From NCBI GenBank assembly GCA_905215595.1, contig CAJMQZ010000069.1, positions 1-10,509 of the forward strand: a DNA stretch of 10,509 nucleotides, given 5' to 3'. Shown one piece after another: positions 1 to 6,131 of this stretch. The notes under the pieces are model-generated. The model did no database searches. It saw nothing but the letters and a program-made list of their open reading frames with translations, and was not told where the DNA came from. The translations under genes and the position numbers were made by a program. The number at the start of each line of letters is the position of its first letter. The stretch's first letter is position 1. This DNA is from an uncultured bacterium (lineage in GTDB: Bacteria > Bacillota > Clostridia > Oscillospirales > Ruminococcaceae).

Positions 1-78
1 CAGGGTGGGCGTAAAGCTGACCATTGTTTCCAACGGTGCCGAAAAGCGGGTGCGCGCTTTGCCGGGGTGCCTTTTCTC
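1..78. other. Left edge downstream of the last phage gene, no gene supported
   Basis: These bases follow the stop codon of the 446-aa structural gene. On the minus strand a short open frame begins with ATG at 22-24 and runs off the window edge (MVSFTPTL). It has only a weak GGAAAC-like sequence before it, so I do not call it a gene. A short minus-strand stem (AAAGCG / CGCTTT) can be drawn, but no T-run follows it, so it is not a convincing terminator. Confidence 0.4.
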
Positions 79-1419
79 TTATTTATTCATCTCCTGCAGG
101 ATCTTTGCGATCTGGGCGGGGGTATAGCCCTCCTGCCGCAGGGCGGAGGTGATGGCCACATTGCTCTTGCCCTGACTGCGCAGCAGCGCTGCCGTGTAGG
201 GCACCCCGGCGCTGACGGCGCTGCGGCTGCCACCGGAAGCAGAGCCGCTGCTGCCGGTGGCCTTTCCGCTGCCGGAGCTGCCGGACTTTGTGCCCGCAGC
301 CGCTGCCTTGCTGGCAGCCTGTGCTGCCTTCTGCTGGGCGTTAGCCTGCTTCAGTGCCCACTCGCCCTTGGCGATGTTCAGCTTCTGGGTGGTCACGTTA
401 TTGTTGAAGGCCTGCTGTTTCAGTGCATCCTGATAGGCGCGCTCGCTGGCGGTGTTGTCGTACTGCTGCTGGGTCAGTGCGTCCTGCCGCTGCTTCTCTT
501 GCATCTGCTGGCTCCACTGGGTGTCGGCACGCTCGGCCTCGTAGGCGCGGTTGCCGGCGTAGATGTTGTACCCGGTGTTCATCAGACTGCCCGCCAACGT
601 GCCCAGACCAGTGGTGCCGGTAATGGCCAGCTGCACCACATCTCCGATAACCCCCAGCACGGTCATAACGTTGTTGAACGCCTGCTGGCGCTGGCTGATT
701 TCCGCCTGCTCCTGTGCGGTGTAGTAGCCGTGCAGGGTGTCCAGCCGGTTCAGGTGCTCCTGATACTGGCCGTAGTCCTTAGCGTAGGCGTCGTTGTACG
801 CTTCGCCCTTCTGCTGCAGCTGGGTGTAGTAGTCCTGCAGCTGACGGTCATACAGGGTCTGGGCGTTCTGCTCCTGTCCATTCAGCTGGTCCAGCCGGTT
901 CACCAGTTCTTCGCCGCCGCTCTGGTAGGTATCCAGCGCCAGACTATACAGGGTGGGGATAGCGCTTGCCAGCCCGCCGATCTGCTGCTGATAGGCCTGC
1001 TGCGCCGCACTGGTGGCATAGCTGGAACCATAGCCGCCGGTCAGAGCAGCAGCCTGTGCCGCCGCGTCCGCGCTGGCATTGTGGGCGTTCTGGGTATACA
1101 GCTGCTCATACTGGCGGTAAAGCGGGTCACGGGTGTAGCTGTACTGAAAATTCTCCCGTTCCAGCAGCTGCCCCAGCAACTCGTTGATCCTGTCCTGATA
1201 GCTACTCTTGTAATCTGCGGGGCGGTTCTGCTGCCACTGCTTCAGGGCATCGGCAGCATCGGTCACCTGCTGGCTGGGGCGGTAGCTCATGTTTGCCATG
1301 GCCTTTTCCACATCGGCGCGGCTGTTCAGCCTTTCGGTACTGTAAGTGGGCTGCGCGGCAGGCTGTGCCTGCGTTTGCACATCCGGCTGCAACAGCTCCT
1401 CCTTCTTTTTGGATGCCAT
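79..1419 (-). CDS. Gln/Tyr/Ala-rich phage structural protein, candidate internal or ejection protein
   Basis: A 446-aa protein starting at ATG 1417-1419, with AAAGGAGA just upstream. It has four visible parts. Residues 1-30 are Lys- then Gln-rich. Residues 50-250 are probably helical and very rich in Gln, Tyr and Ala, with a TGGYGSSYA motif at 127-135. I recall similar GGYGNSYA-type motifs in uncharacterised gut-phage structural proteins, but could not check this. Residues 251-285 form a Gly/Leu/Val/Ile-rich hydrophobic stretch (TVLGVIGDVVQLAITG) that could touch or cross a membrane. A coiled-coil-like part follows, then a Ser/Gly linker at 376-401 and a short helical tail at 403-446. It is the last complete gene of the visible late operon, after the nozzle-like protein and the 61-aa gene, where podoviruses often encode internal virion proteins. 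That position and the hydrophobic segment suggest an ejection protein. A short tape-measure-like or tail-fibre-associated role is also possible. Confidence 0.6.
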   Translation of the reverse strand: MASKKKEELLQPDVQTQAQPAAQPTYSTERLNSRADVEKAMANMSYRPSQQVTDAADALKQWQQNRPADYKSSYQDRINELLGQLLERENFQYSYTRDPLYRQYEQLYTQNAHNASADAAAQAAALTGGYGSSYATSAAQQAYQQQIGGLASAIPTLYSLALDTYQSGGEELVNRLDQLNGQEQNAQTLYDRQLQDYYTQLQQKGEAYNDAYAKDYGQYQEHLNRLDTLHGYYTAQEQAEISQRQQAFNNVMTVLGVIGDVVQLAITGTTGLGTLAGSLMNTGYNIYAGNRAYEAERADTQWSQQMQEKQRQDALTQQQYDNTASERAYQDALKQQAFNNNVTTQKLNIAKGEWALKQANAQQKAAQAASKAAAAGTKSGSSGSGKATGSSGSASGGSRSAVSAGVPYTAALLRSQGKSNVAITSALRQEGYTPAQIAKILQEMNK

Positions 1420-1433
1420 AAAATTCTCCTTTC

Positions 1434-1619
1434 TTATAATCCCTGCAGCTTGCTGCGCAGGGTGTCGGACATATTTTCCGTATCCAGATTGGTCAGTACA
1501 TACTGCAGCTGCTCCTGCATCTGGTACAGATAGCTGCGCAGCGCCCGGGCATCCTCCGGGTCCATGTTATCGCTGAGCTTGGGCAGGCCCAGCTTGCTCA
1601 GGCCGTTCATGCTTGCCAT
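1434..1619 (-). CDS. Small helical phage protein, function unknown
   Basis: A 61-aa protein. I chose ATG 1617-1619 because GGGAGGAGG lies 7 nt before it. Three codons later, ATG 1608-1610 overlaps the nozzle-like gene's stop codon as ATGA and is the alternative start. With the chosen start the two genes overlap by 13 nt, so translation is probably coupled. The protein has a short Gly/Leu/Lys-rich head (LSKLGLPKLSDN) and then an acidic amphipathic helix with YLYQMQEQLQYVLTNLD at residues 29-45. It has no Cys, signal peptide or membrane segment. Its tight placement between the nozzle-like and 446-aa genes suggests a minor virion part or an assembly helper. No function can be assigned from sequence alone. 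Confidence 0.65.
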   Translation of the reverse strand: MASMNGLSKLGLPKLSDNMDPEDARALRSYLYQMQEQLQYVLTNLDTENMSDTLRSKLQGL

Positions 1620-3487
1620 GAGGCATCCTCCTCCCATAATTTTCCCTTTGCCGGGGCGATGGTGCGCACAAGACTGCGCAGAGTGATCTGCCCCTTGCCG
1701 CGCAGCCGCAGCCGCAGCGACCCGCACCGCCGGGGCACAAAGGGCAGGTCAAAGCTGCGGCGGCTGCCTTGGGCAGCAAGGGAAGCCACCGTCTCCCACG
1801 CGCCGCCGTCATAGCTCACCGCCACTTCTACTGTGCTGGTGCACTCGGCGTCCAGCCGCAAGGTCAGCCGGGAAAGATACCGCTGCTCGGTGCCGTCCAG
1901 CCCCACATCGCCGGTGACCAGCTCAAAGGGGATGTCCGTTTCCACACCATCGGTGGTTTGCCAGTCCGGCTCGCGGGTGGGGTCTGCTGCCCACAGCGCC
2001 TGTCCGTCCCACAGATAAAGCTGCCCGCCGGTGCTGGTCATATCACAGGAGCAGACGTCCTCCTCGCTCCACAGCCCCTTCTCGGTATCGTAGACCAGCA
2101 GACGCGCACTCTCCCGTGAGATGTGCAGGTAGTACCGGCCATCCAGCGCGCCGCCCACAGCGCTTTGCACGTTGGAAAGCTTTGCAGCGTCCAGCGCACC
2201 GGACACCTTGGTGGGCAGACTGCCGTCCCACGCCATGACGCCGTCCGGCGAGAGATAATACAGCGTCTCGTTCAGCACGCACAGGCTGCGGGCGGCGTTT
2301 TTGGCAACGCCCCGGCAGCGCAGGCTGGAAAGCTGAAAATCCGAAGGCTTGGAGCCGTACAGCTTGTGCAGGGTGTTCTCCTTAAAAAACAGTGCATAGC
2401 CCATGCAGGAAGCTGCCCCGGTAAAGGCACCATCACTGCCCACGGTGACGGCGTAGCTGTCCGCGGCGATGCCCCGGTAACTGAACCAGTTGGTGGGGTC
2501 GCCCAGCTTGCAGCCGTAGATAACGTTTTCTTTGCTGTTGCAGCCCCACACCCGGTTGTCGCACTCTGTCACAAAATCCAGTTCCGGCACCCGGCGCTCC
2601 ATGGATACCGTCTGCGCAGCTTCCACACTGCGGTGCTGTTTGCCGTCCATGCTCTGCCACTGGGCGGCGGCGGCGTTCTGCACCAGTGTGCCGTAGAAAT
2701 ACTCACCCTGTGGGGTGCAGCGCACCCGCAGCCAGTCCTCGCCCACGTCATACACGATTTGGTCTCCGTTCAGCTCCGGGCTCTGCCCCGTCGCCTCGGC
2801 GGCTGCACCCTGCACGGTCACGGTGTCCCACTGCCGGAACAGCTTGCCCAGCCCTGCCGCCGTGATGCGGCAGTATTCCAGCGGGATGGCTGCCCAGCTG
2901 CCGGAGTTTTTGCTGTACATCTCCAGCGTGCTGTCGTACCTCCACGGATGGTCGGCATCTTCTACTTTTAAGAAAAGCTGCCCGTCTGCCGGTTCGGCGG
3001 GCTCCTCCCGGCCAAAGGCTTCCACCTGATAGGTCTTGCCTGCGGCATCGCAGGGGGCAAAGGTCACGCTTTGGCCCGCCGCCGTCCACAGCGCCCCCAG
3101 TGCGGTCACGCTGCCGTCTGCCGTATCAAAGGCCAGCTTGTCCGGGAAGATCAGAATTTTTGTACCGATGCCCACCAGCGCCTTCCGGCCGTCGGTCACG
3201 GCGTCCGGCTTCGTCACCGCCGGGGCGGCGGCATCGTCCGGGGTATAGGTGATATCCCGCCCGCAGACCGTCAGCAGACCGTTCAGGTGGTACATCCCGT
3301 TCAGCCCGGTCAGTGCCCGCAGTCTGCGGCGCGGGGTGCGAGTGCTCAGGGCGGGAAAATCCCGGGTGGAAAAGTTCACCCCGGCGCTGTACTCTGCCTC
3401 CGAGCAGCCGTAGGTCTCGTTCAGGCCGCCAAAAGCCCGCAGCAGCTGCCGGGTGTTGGCAAGCCGTATTCTGTCTGCCAGTACCAT
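1607..3487 (-). CDS. Large beta-rich nozzle / tail-tube-B-like connector protein
   Basis: A 626-aa protein starting at ATG 3485-3487 behind TAAGGAGGTG, 12 nt after the previous stop codon. The N-terminal part includes FPALSTRTPRR (44-54), in a style common near the start of such phage proteins. The centre (about 300-500) looks like propeller blades: NRVWGCNSKENVIYGCKLGD (311-330), then DPTNW (330-334), FFKEN (367-371), LYYLSPDGVMAWDG (409-422) and LLVYDTEKGLW (463-473). The rest (about 515-610) is beta-rich and resembles a small sandwich domain, then a short tail. Blade-type repeats with a DP-N-W/F turn recall the nozzle proteins of short-tailed phages (T7 gp12, P22 gp10). Those proteins extend the portal/adaptor channel and close it. 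Position after the adaptor candidate fits this. The link is by pattern and context, not alignment. A baseplate or other beta-propeller virion protein is the alternative. Confidence 0.7.
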   Translation of the reverse strand: MVLADRIRLANTRQLLRAFGGLNETYGCSEAEYSAGVNFSTRDFPALSTRTPRRRLRALTGLNGMYHLNGLLTVCGRDITYTPDDAAAPAVTKPDAVTDGRKALVGIGTKILIFPDKLAFDTADGSVTALGALWTAAGQSVTFAPCDAAGKTYQVEAFGREEPAEPADGQLFLKVEDADHPWRYDSTLEMYSKNSGSWAAIPLEYCRITAAGLGKLFRQWDTVTVQGAAAEATGQSPELNGDQIVYDVGEDWLRVRCTPQGEYFYGTLVQNAAAAQWQSMDGKQHRSVEAAQTVSMERRVPELDFVTECDNRVWGCNSKENVIYGCKLGDPTNWFSYRGIAADSYAVTVGSDGAFTGAASCMGYALFFKENTLHKLYGSKPSDFQLSSLRCRGVAKNAARSLCVLNETLYYLSPDGVMAWDGSLPTKVSGALDAAKLSNVQSAVGGALDGRYYLHISRESARLLVYDTEKGLWSEEDVCSCDMTSTGGQLYLWDGQALWAADPTREPDWQTTDGVETDIPFELVTGDVGLDGTEQRYLSRLTLRLDAECTSTVEVAVSYDGGAWETVASLAAQGSRRSFDLPFVPRRCGSLRLRLRGKGQITLRSLVRTIAPAKGKLWEEDASWQA

Positions 3488-3499
3488 CGCCGCACCTCC

Positions 3500-3883
3500 T
3501 TACCAGCGCCACTGCACCCGGCTGCGGGGCGGGTAGTTCTGCCGCAGCCAGACCGCCAGTTCCGCATACCGGGCGTTGTACTGTGCCTGCTCCCCGGCGT
3601 AGCGGTCGGTCTCGCCCAAGGCAGCATCCATCTGCGCACACAGCAGGTGCGGGTACAGTGCATCAAAGGGCGGCGGTGCCAGCAGCGTCTGGTCATCCTG
3701 TACCGGCTGCTCCCACGGACGGTCTGCACCCACGGCGTCAAACGCCCCGGCGGCGGCGCGGTCAAACAGCTTTGTGCGCAGCAGGGCATCCGCCTCCCGC
3801 AGCCATTGCAGCCTAGTCTCGGTTTCAATGCGGCAGTTCGGGCGCAGCTGCTCGGCACGCTCCAAAGCTTCTCCTATGGTCAT
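3500..3883 (-). CDS. Helical head-tail connector/adaptor candidate
   Basis: A 127-aa protein starting at ATG 3881-3883. The upstream AAAGGATGTGATGAG is a near-complete anti-SD match, with one mismatch to AAAGGAGGTGAT. The sequence is mostly helical: MTIGEALERAEQLRP, then ETRLQWLREADALLRTKLFD (21-40), a Pro-rich middle (WEQPVQDDQTLLAPPPFDAL), and YPHLLCAQMDAALGETDRYA with AQYNARYAELAVWLRQNYPP at the end. The pattern of N-terminal helices plus a C-terminal helix ending in W/Y-rich residues, directly before a nozzle-like gene, suits the adaptor ring that sits on the portal (functionally like T7 gp11, P22 gp4 or the gp6-type connectors of siphophages). I see no catalytic motif. It is the first gene after the intrinsic terminator at 3902-3938, so its expression may be lower than that of the capsid genes. 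Confidence 0.62.
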   Translation of the reverse strand: MTIGEALERAEQLRPNCRIETETRLQWLREADALLRTKLFDRAAAGAFDAVGADRPWEQPVQDDQTLLAPPPFDALYPHLLCAQMDAALGETDRYAGEQAQYNARYAELAVWLRQNYPPRSRVQWRW

Positions 3884-3901
3884 CTCATCACATCCTTTTT
3901 A

Positions 3902-3938
3902 TAAAAAGCCCGGCCGGGGGCATTTCTCCCAGCCGGGC
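3902..3938 (-). terminator. Intrinsic terminator between the head genes and the connector genes
   Basis: Read on the minus strand, GCCCGGC (3938-3932) pairs with GCCGGGC (3914-3908). Inside are GGG/CCC pairs and an AGAAATG loop, and a run of five T (3907-3903) follows at once. This is a GC-rich stem plus U-tract, a classic Rho-independent form. It lies 20 nt after the stop codon of the 70-aa gene and just before the ribosome binding site of the adaptor gene. I see no promoter between it and the next gene, so the terminator is probably partial or antiterminated. Confidence 0.85.
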
Positions 3939-3957
3939 AGCGTTGATATTGCAGATT

Positions 3958-4170
3958 TTACTGCGCCGCGTTCTCCGCAGCGGCAATGCGGGCAGCGGTC
4001 AGTTCGTCCTGACGCTGGCTGTGCTCCAGCACCTCGGCCACAGCGGGCGGAACCTCCACCTCCACGCCACGGCGGATCTTGTAGTTCACGCCGTTGACAC
4101 TGACGAACAGGTCGCCCTTGTAGCGGCTGTTGTCCTTGAACAGCCGGATGCGCACATTCTTTTCAGCCAT
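3958..4170 (-). CDS. Small conserved-looking head-associated protein after the capsid gene
   Basis: A 70-aa protein. ATG 4168-4170 is chosen, with AAGGAGG ending 5 nt before it. A GTG two codons upstream overlaps that binding site and is rejected. The gene begins 10 nt after the capsid stop codon. The protein looks like a small beta domain (VRIRLFKDNSRYKGDLFVSV, then NGVNYKIRRGVEVEVPPAVA) followed by a charged helix (EVLEHSQRQDELTAARIAAA). The NG-Y-I-RGV-VEVP pattern is one I associate with small proteins encoded next to capsid genes in Firmicutes phages, but I cannot name a family. Being co-transcribed with the major capsid protein and upstream of a terminator suggests it is made in large amounts. 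That would suit a capsid decoration or stabilising protein, or a head-completion factor. Confidence 0.7.
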   Translation of the reverse strand: MAEKNVRIRLFKDNSRYKGDLFVSVNGVNYKIRRGVEVEVPPAVAEVLEHSQRQDELTAARIAAAENAAQ

Positions 4171-4180
4171 GGGCACCTCC

Positions 4181-5179
4181 TTAGTTAGCGGCAGCGGTGG
4201 CGGAGTAGCTGGACACGCTCTCGATGCGCACCATGTACTGCTCCACCAGACGCTCGGCGGCGCGCATCCCCTTCCAGCCCACAGAGGCGCGCTGGTTCAG
4301 CGGGTCGTCGCCGTAGCCCAGCTGCTTGACGATGTGCTCAAGGCCGCCGCCCTCCAGCTCGGTCACGCCGTAGGCGTGGGCACCCAGCACCAGCGTGCCG
4401 AACACCGCAAGACCCGCCGGGCAGGTATCGTCCTTCCAGATCTTGGCCTCGCTGGTCTCGATAAAGCGGATGTTGCCCAGCTTTCCGATCTCGCCGCGGA
4501 ACATGGTGTCGGGGTCGGCGTACTTGTGCACCTCCATGAACTCCTTGCAGGTCTTGAGGTCATAGGCCGCATAGGGGTGGATGATGGCAACGTAGCTGTC
4601 GCCGATGGGGTCAGCGTTCATTGCGCCCAGCTGCGCCGCTGCCTGAAAGAACAGCTTCGGGGTCAGGGTGCAGCTCTTATCCAGCGCCTTGCGGCTGGTA
4701 ACGGCGGTCTCGGTGCCGTCTGCGCCCAGCTTGGGGGCGTAGATGACATTGGTGCCGCCCGCCAGCACATCGCGGGTGATACTGTCCATGGTGCGGCCGG
4801 CCTGACTTGCCAGCACGCGGGTGGCCTGCACCACGTTGTTGTCGATGGCGGTCATCTGCAGCACATCAGTCAGCGGGGTCCAGCCGCCGTACTGGTGCAG
4901 GTCGCTGGTGATGCTGGTCACGTTCAGTGCCTGACCGTTGGGGGTAACGCCCTCGGTCAGCGGGGTGCTGGCCTTGGGCAGGCTGTCGTACTTGCGGAAC
5001 TCGATGGTCTTGCCGCCGTTCTGGGGCACAGGGTAATAATCCGCAAACTGGTCGTGCACAAGGCGCGGCTCTGCCTGATCGATCAGGCGCTTCTCGTAAA
5101 AGGTCTTCATCTCCACCGACATGGTGCCGGTGGTGTTGGTCTGCGCGTCCGCAAACAACTGGATGTTAAAATTCATCAT
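4181..5179 (-). CDS. Major capsid protein, N4-gp56 family, with N-terminal Prp-type cleavage site
   Basis: A 332-aa protein with tandem ATGs at 5177-5179 and 5174-5176, preceded by AAAGGAAAA. The body matches what I know of the N4-gp56 family of HK97-fold coat proteins. Examples are GGKTIEFRKYDSLPKASTPL (55-74), LTEGVTPNG, HQYGGWTPLTDVLQMTAID (95-113), and QAGRTMDSITRDVLAGGTNV (126-145). A late conserved-type stretch gives a fixed Tyr/Ala-rich HPYAAYDLK. The first residues MMNFNIQLFA, then DAQ, closely resemble the N-terminal extension that Prp removes from ribosomal protein L27 in Firmicutes (NLQFFA consensus). Cleavage is predicted after Ala10. The gene is directly downstream of the Prp-scaffold fusion (24-nt gap), which provides the matching protease. 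About 322 residues would remain in the mature protein. Confidence 0.95.
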   Translation of the reverse strand: MMNFNIQLFADAQTNTTGTMSVEMKTFYEKRLIDQAEPRLVHDQFADYYPVPQNGGKTIEFRKYDSLPKASTPLTEGVTPNGQALNVTSITSDLHQYGGWTPLTDVLQMTAIDNNVVQATRVLASQAGRTMDSITRDVLAGGTNVIYAPKLGADGTETAVTSRKALDKSCTLTPKLFFQAAAQLGAMNADPIGDSYVAIIHPYAAYDLKTCKEFMEVHKYADPDTMFRGEIGKLGNIRFIETSEAKIWKDDTCPAGLAVFGTLVLGAHAYGVTELEGGGLEHIVKQLGYGDDPLNQRASVGWKGMRAAERLVEQYMVRIESVSSYSATAAAN

Positions 5180-5203
5180 GCTTTTTTCCTTTCTCCTGTC
5201 AGG

Positions 5204-6130
5204 TTAAAGTTCGATCTGTGCACCGTGCAGCACACGGCGCTCCAAGGCTTCCCGCTGGGCGCGGGTCATGGCGGCTACGTCCGCCCGTACCGAGGCAGCT
5301 GCGCCGGGGCGCAGGCCATTTTCCAGCGGACGCGCAGCGCGCTGCTGCACCCGCTCCACTACCCCCTGCTCCACGGTCTGTGCCGTGGTGCGCAGGGCAT
5401 CCTCGTAGTGGGCAAGGCGATAGGCGTCCTGCACCCGCATGCCGGGCAGCTGCATCAGACGGCGCATCTCCGGGTTCTTCAGCTCTGCTTTCAGGTCAAA
5501 GCCCGGCTGGCTGCGGCGCATGGCTGCTTCCTCTGCCGCCCAGCGGGCGTGCAGGCTGTGCACCGTGTTCTGCACCGGCAGCGGCAGGGGCGGCAGCACC
5601 GGGCGCTCCGGCTGTGCGGGTGTTTCCGGCTGCGGCTCCGGCTCTGCCGGGGTCTGCCGGGGCGCTTCCGGCTGCGCGGCTGGGGCTTCCGGCTTCAGCG
5701 TGCCCGCAGCCACCGCCTGCCGGGTCTGCTCCGGGCTCAACGCGGGGGCGGCTTCCCCTTCCGCAAACAGCTGCAAGTCCATCATGCTCTGCTGTCCGCT
5801 GCGGCTCACATCCGCAAAGCGCAGATTGTCCGGGTAGCGCTCTGCCAGCAGGGTAAAGCCTGCCTTGGCCAGTTCAAATGCGCCCTGCACCCACGGCGCT
5901 ACCGGTGCCTGTGCTGCCACGGCAAGGCGCGGTCCCTCCGGCTCGTCCCAGGCATCACTGCGGGCGCTCTCCTCCCCTGCCAGCAGGTACACCAGCGCCT
6001 GCATCAGGGTGCTTGCGCCAGCGCATACGATGTCCTGCCCGGCGGGCGCGTAGCCCGCGTGACCGGCGGCTTCCAGCCGCAGGCTCAAGCCCTTGGGGCC
6101 GTCCAGCTCACTGTAACATACCTTTATCAT
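5204..6130 (-). CDS. Prp-type cysteine protease fused to a capsid scaffold protein
   Basis: A 308-aa protein starting at ATG 6128-6130 behind AAAGGAGGTGA, 1 nt after the portal stop codon. Residues 1 to about 112 look like a full-length Prp protease. GHAGYAPAGQDIVCAGAS holds the expected His24 and Cys36, 12 residues apart as in bacterial Prp, and the domain ends in the usual LLAERYPDNLRFADV. At 116-123 is MMDLQLFA, then EGE, a Prp-type cleavage site exactly at the domain boundary. Then come a Pro/Glu/Gln-rich linker (146-186) and a charged helical part: FDLKAELKNPEMRRLMQLPG (211-230), AYRLAHYEDALR, RPLENGLRPG and MTRAQREALERRVLHG. That last part is the type of scaffold-like sequence found just upstream of N4-gp56 capsid genes. 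The protein probably drives capsid assembly and maturation, then cuts itself and the coat protein. The layout parallels lambda C/Nu3, which is an unrelated protease. Naming the C-terminal part a scaffold rests on position and composition. Confidence 0.88.
   Translation of the reverse strand: MIKVCYSELDGPKGLSLRLEAAGHAGYAPAGQDIVCAGASTLMQALVYLLAGEESARSDAWDEPEGPRLAVAAQAPVAPWVQGAFELAKAGFTLLAERYPDNLRFADVSRSGQQSMMDLQLFAEGEAAPALSPEQTRQAVAAGTLKPEAPAAQPEAPRQTPAEPEPQPETPAQPERPVLPPLPLPVQNTVHSLHARWAAEEAAMRRSQPGFDLKAELKNPEMRRLMQLPGMRVQDAYRLAHYEDALRTTAQTVEQGVVERVQQRAARPLENGLRPGAAASVRADVAAMTRAQREALERRVLHGAQIEL
5762..5785 (-). other. Predicted self-cleavage site at the protease-scaffold junction
   Basis: These codons encode residues 116-123 (MMDLQLFA), with EGEAAP following. 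The pattern hydrophobic-Gln-Leu-Phe-Ala then an acidic or small residue matches the Prp recognition sequence known from L27 (LQFFA). It is nearly the same as the IQLFA at 5150-5164 in the capsid gene. No good ribosome binding site precedes the ATG pair, so an internal start is less likely than proteolytic release. Confidence 0.75.
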
Positions 6131-6131
6131 C

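Noticed and set aside
48..75. Terminator after the 446-aa gene
   Set aside because: A short stem can be drawn, but no T-run follows on the minus strand and the stem is interrupted.
67..1533. 488-codon plus-strand open frame rich in Leu, Val and Gly, looking like a membrane protein
   Set aside because: It is the antisense of the Gln/Ala-rich 446-aa gene. Gln and Ala codons read backwards give Leu and Cys/Gly. The minus-strand frame has a good binding site and fits the operon.
5780..5785. Internal translation start for a free scaffold at the ATG pair
   Set aside because: The bases upstream lack an AGGAGG-like sequence at the right distance, while nearly all other genes here have strong ones. 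Proteolytic release is preferred.
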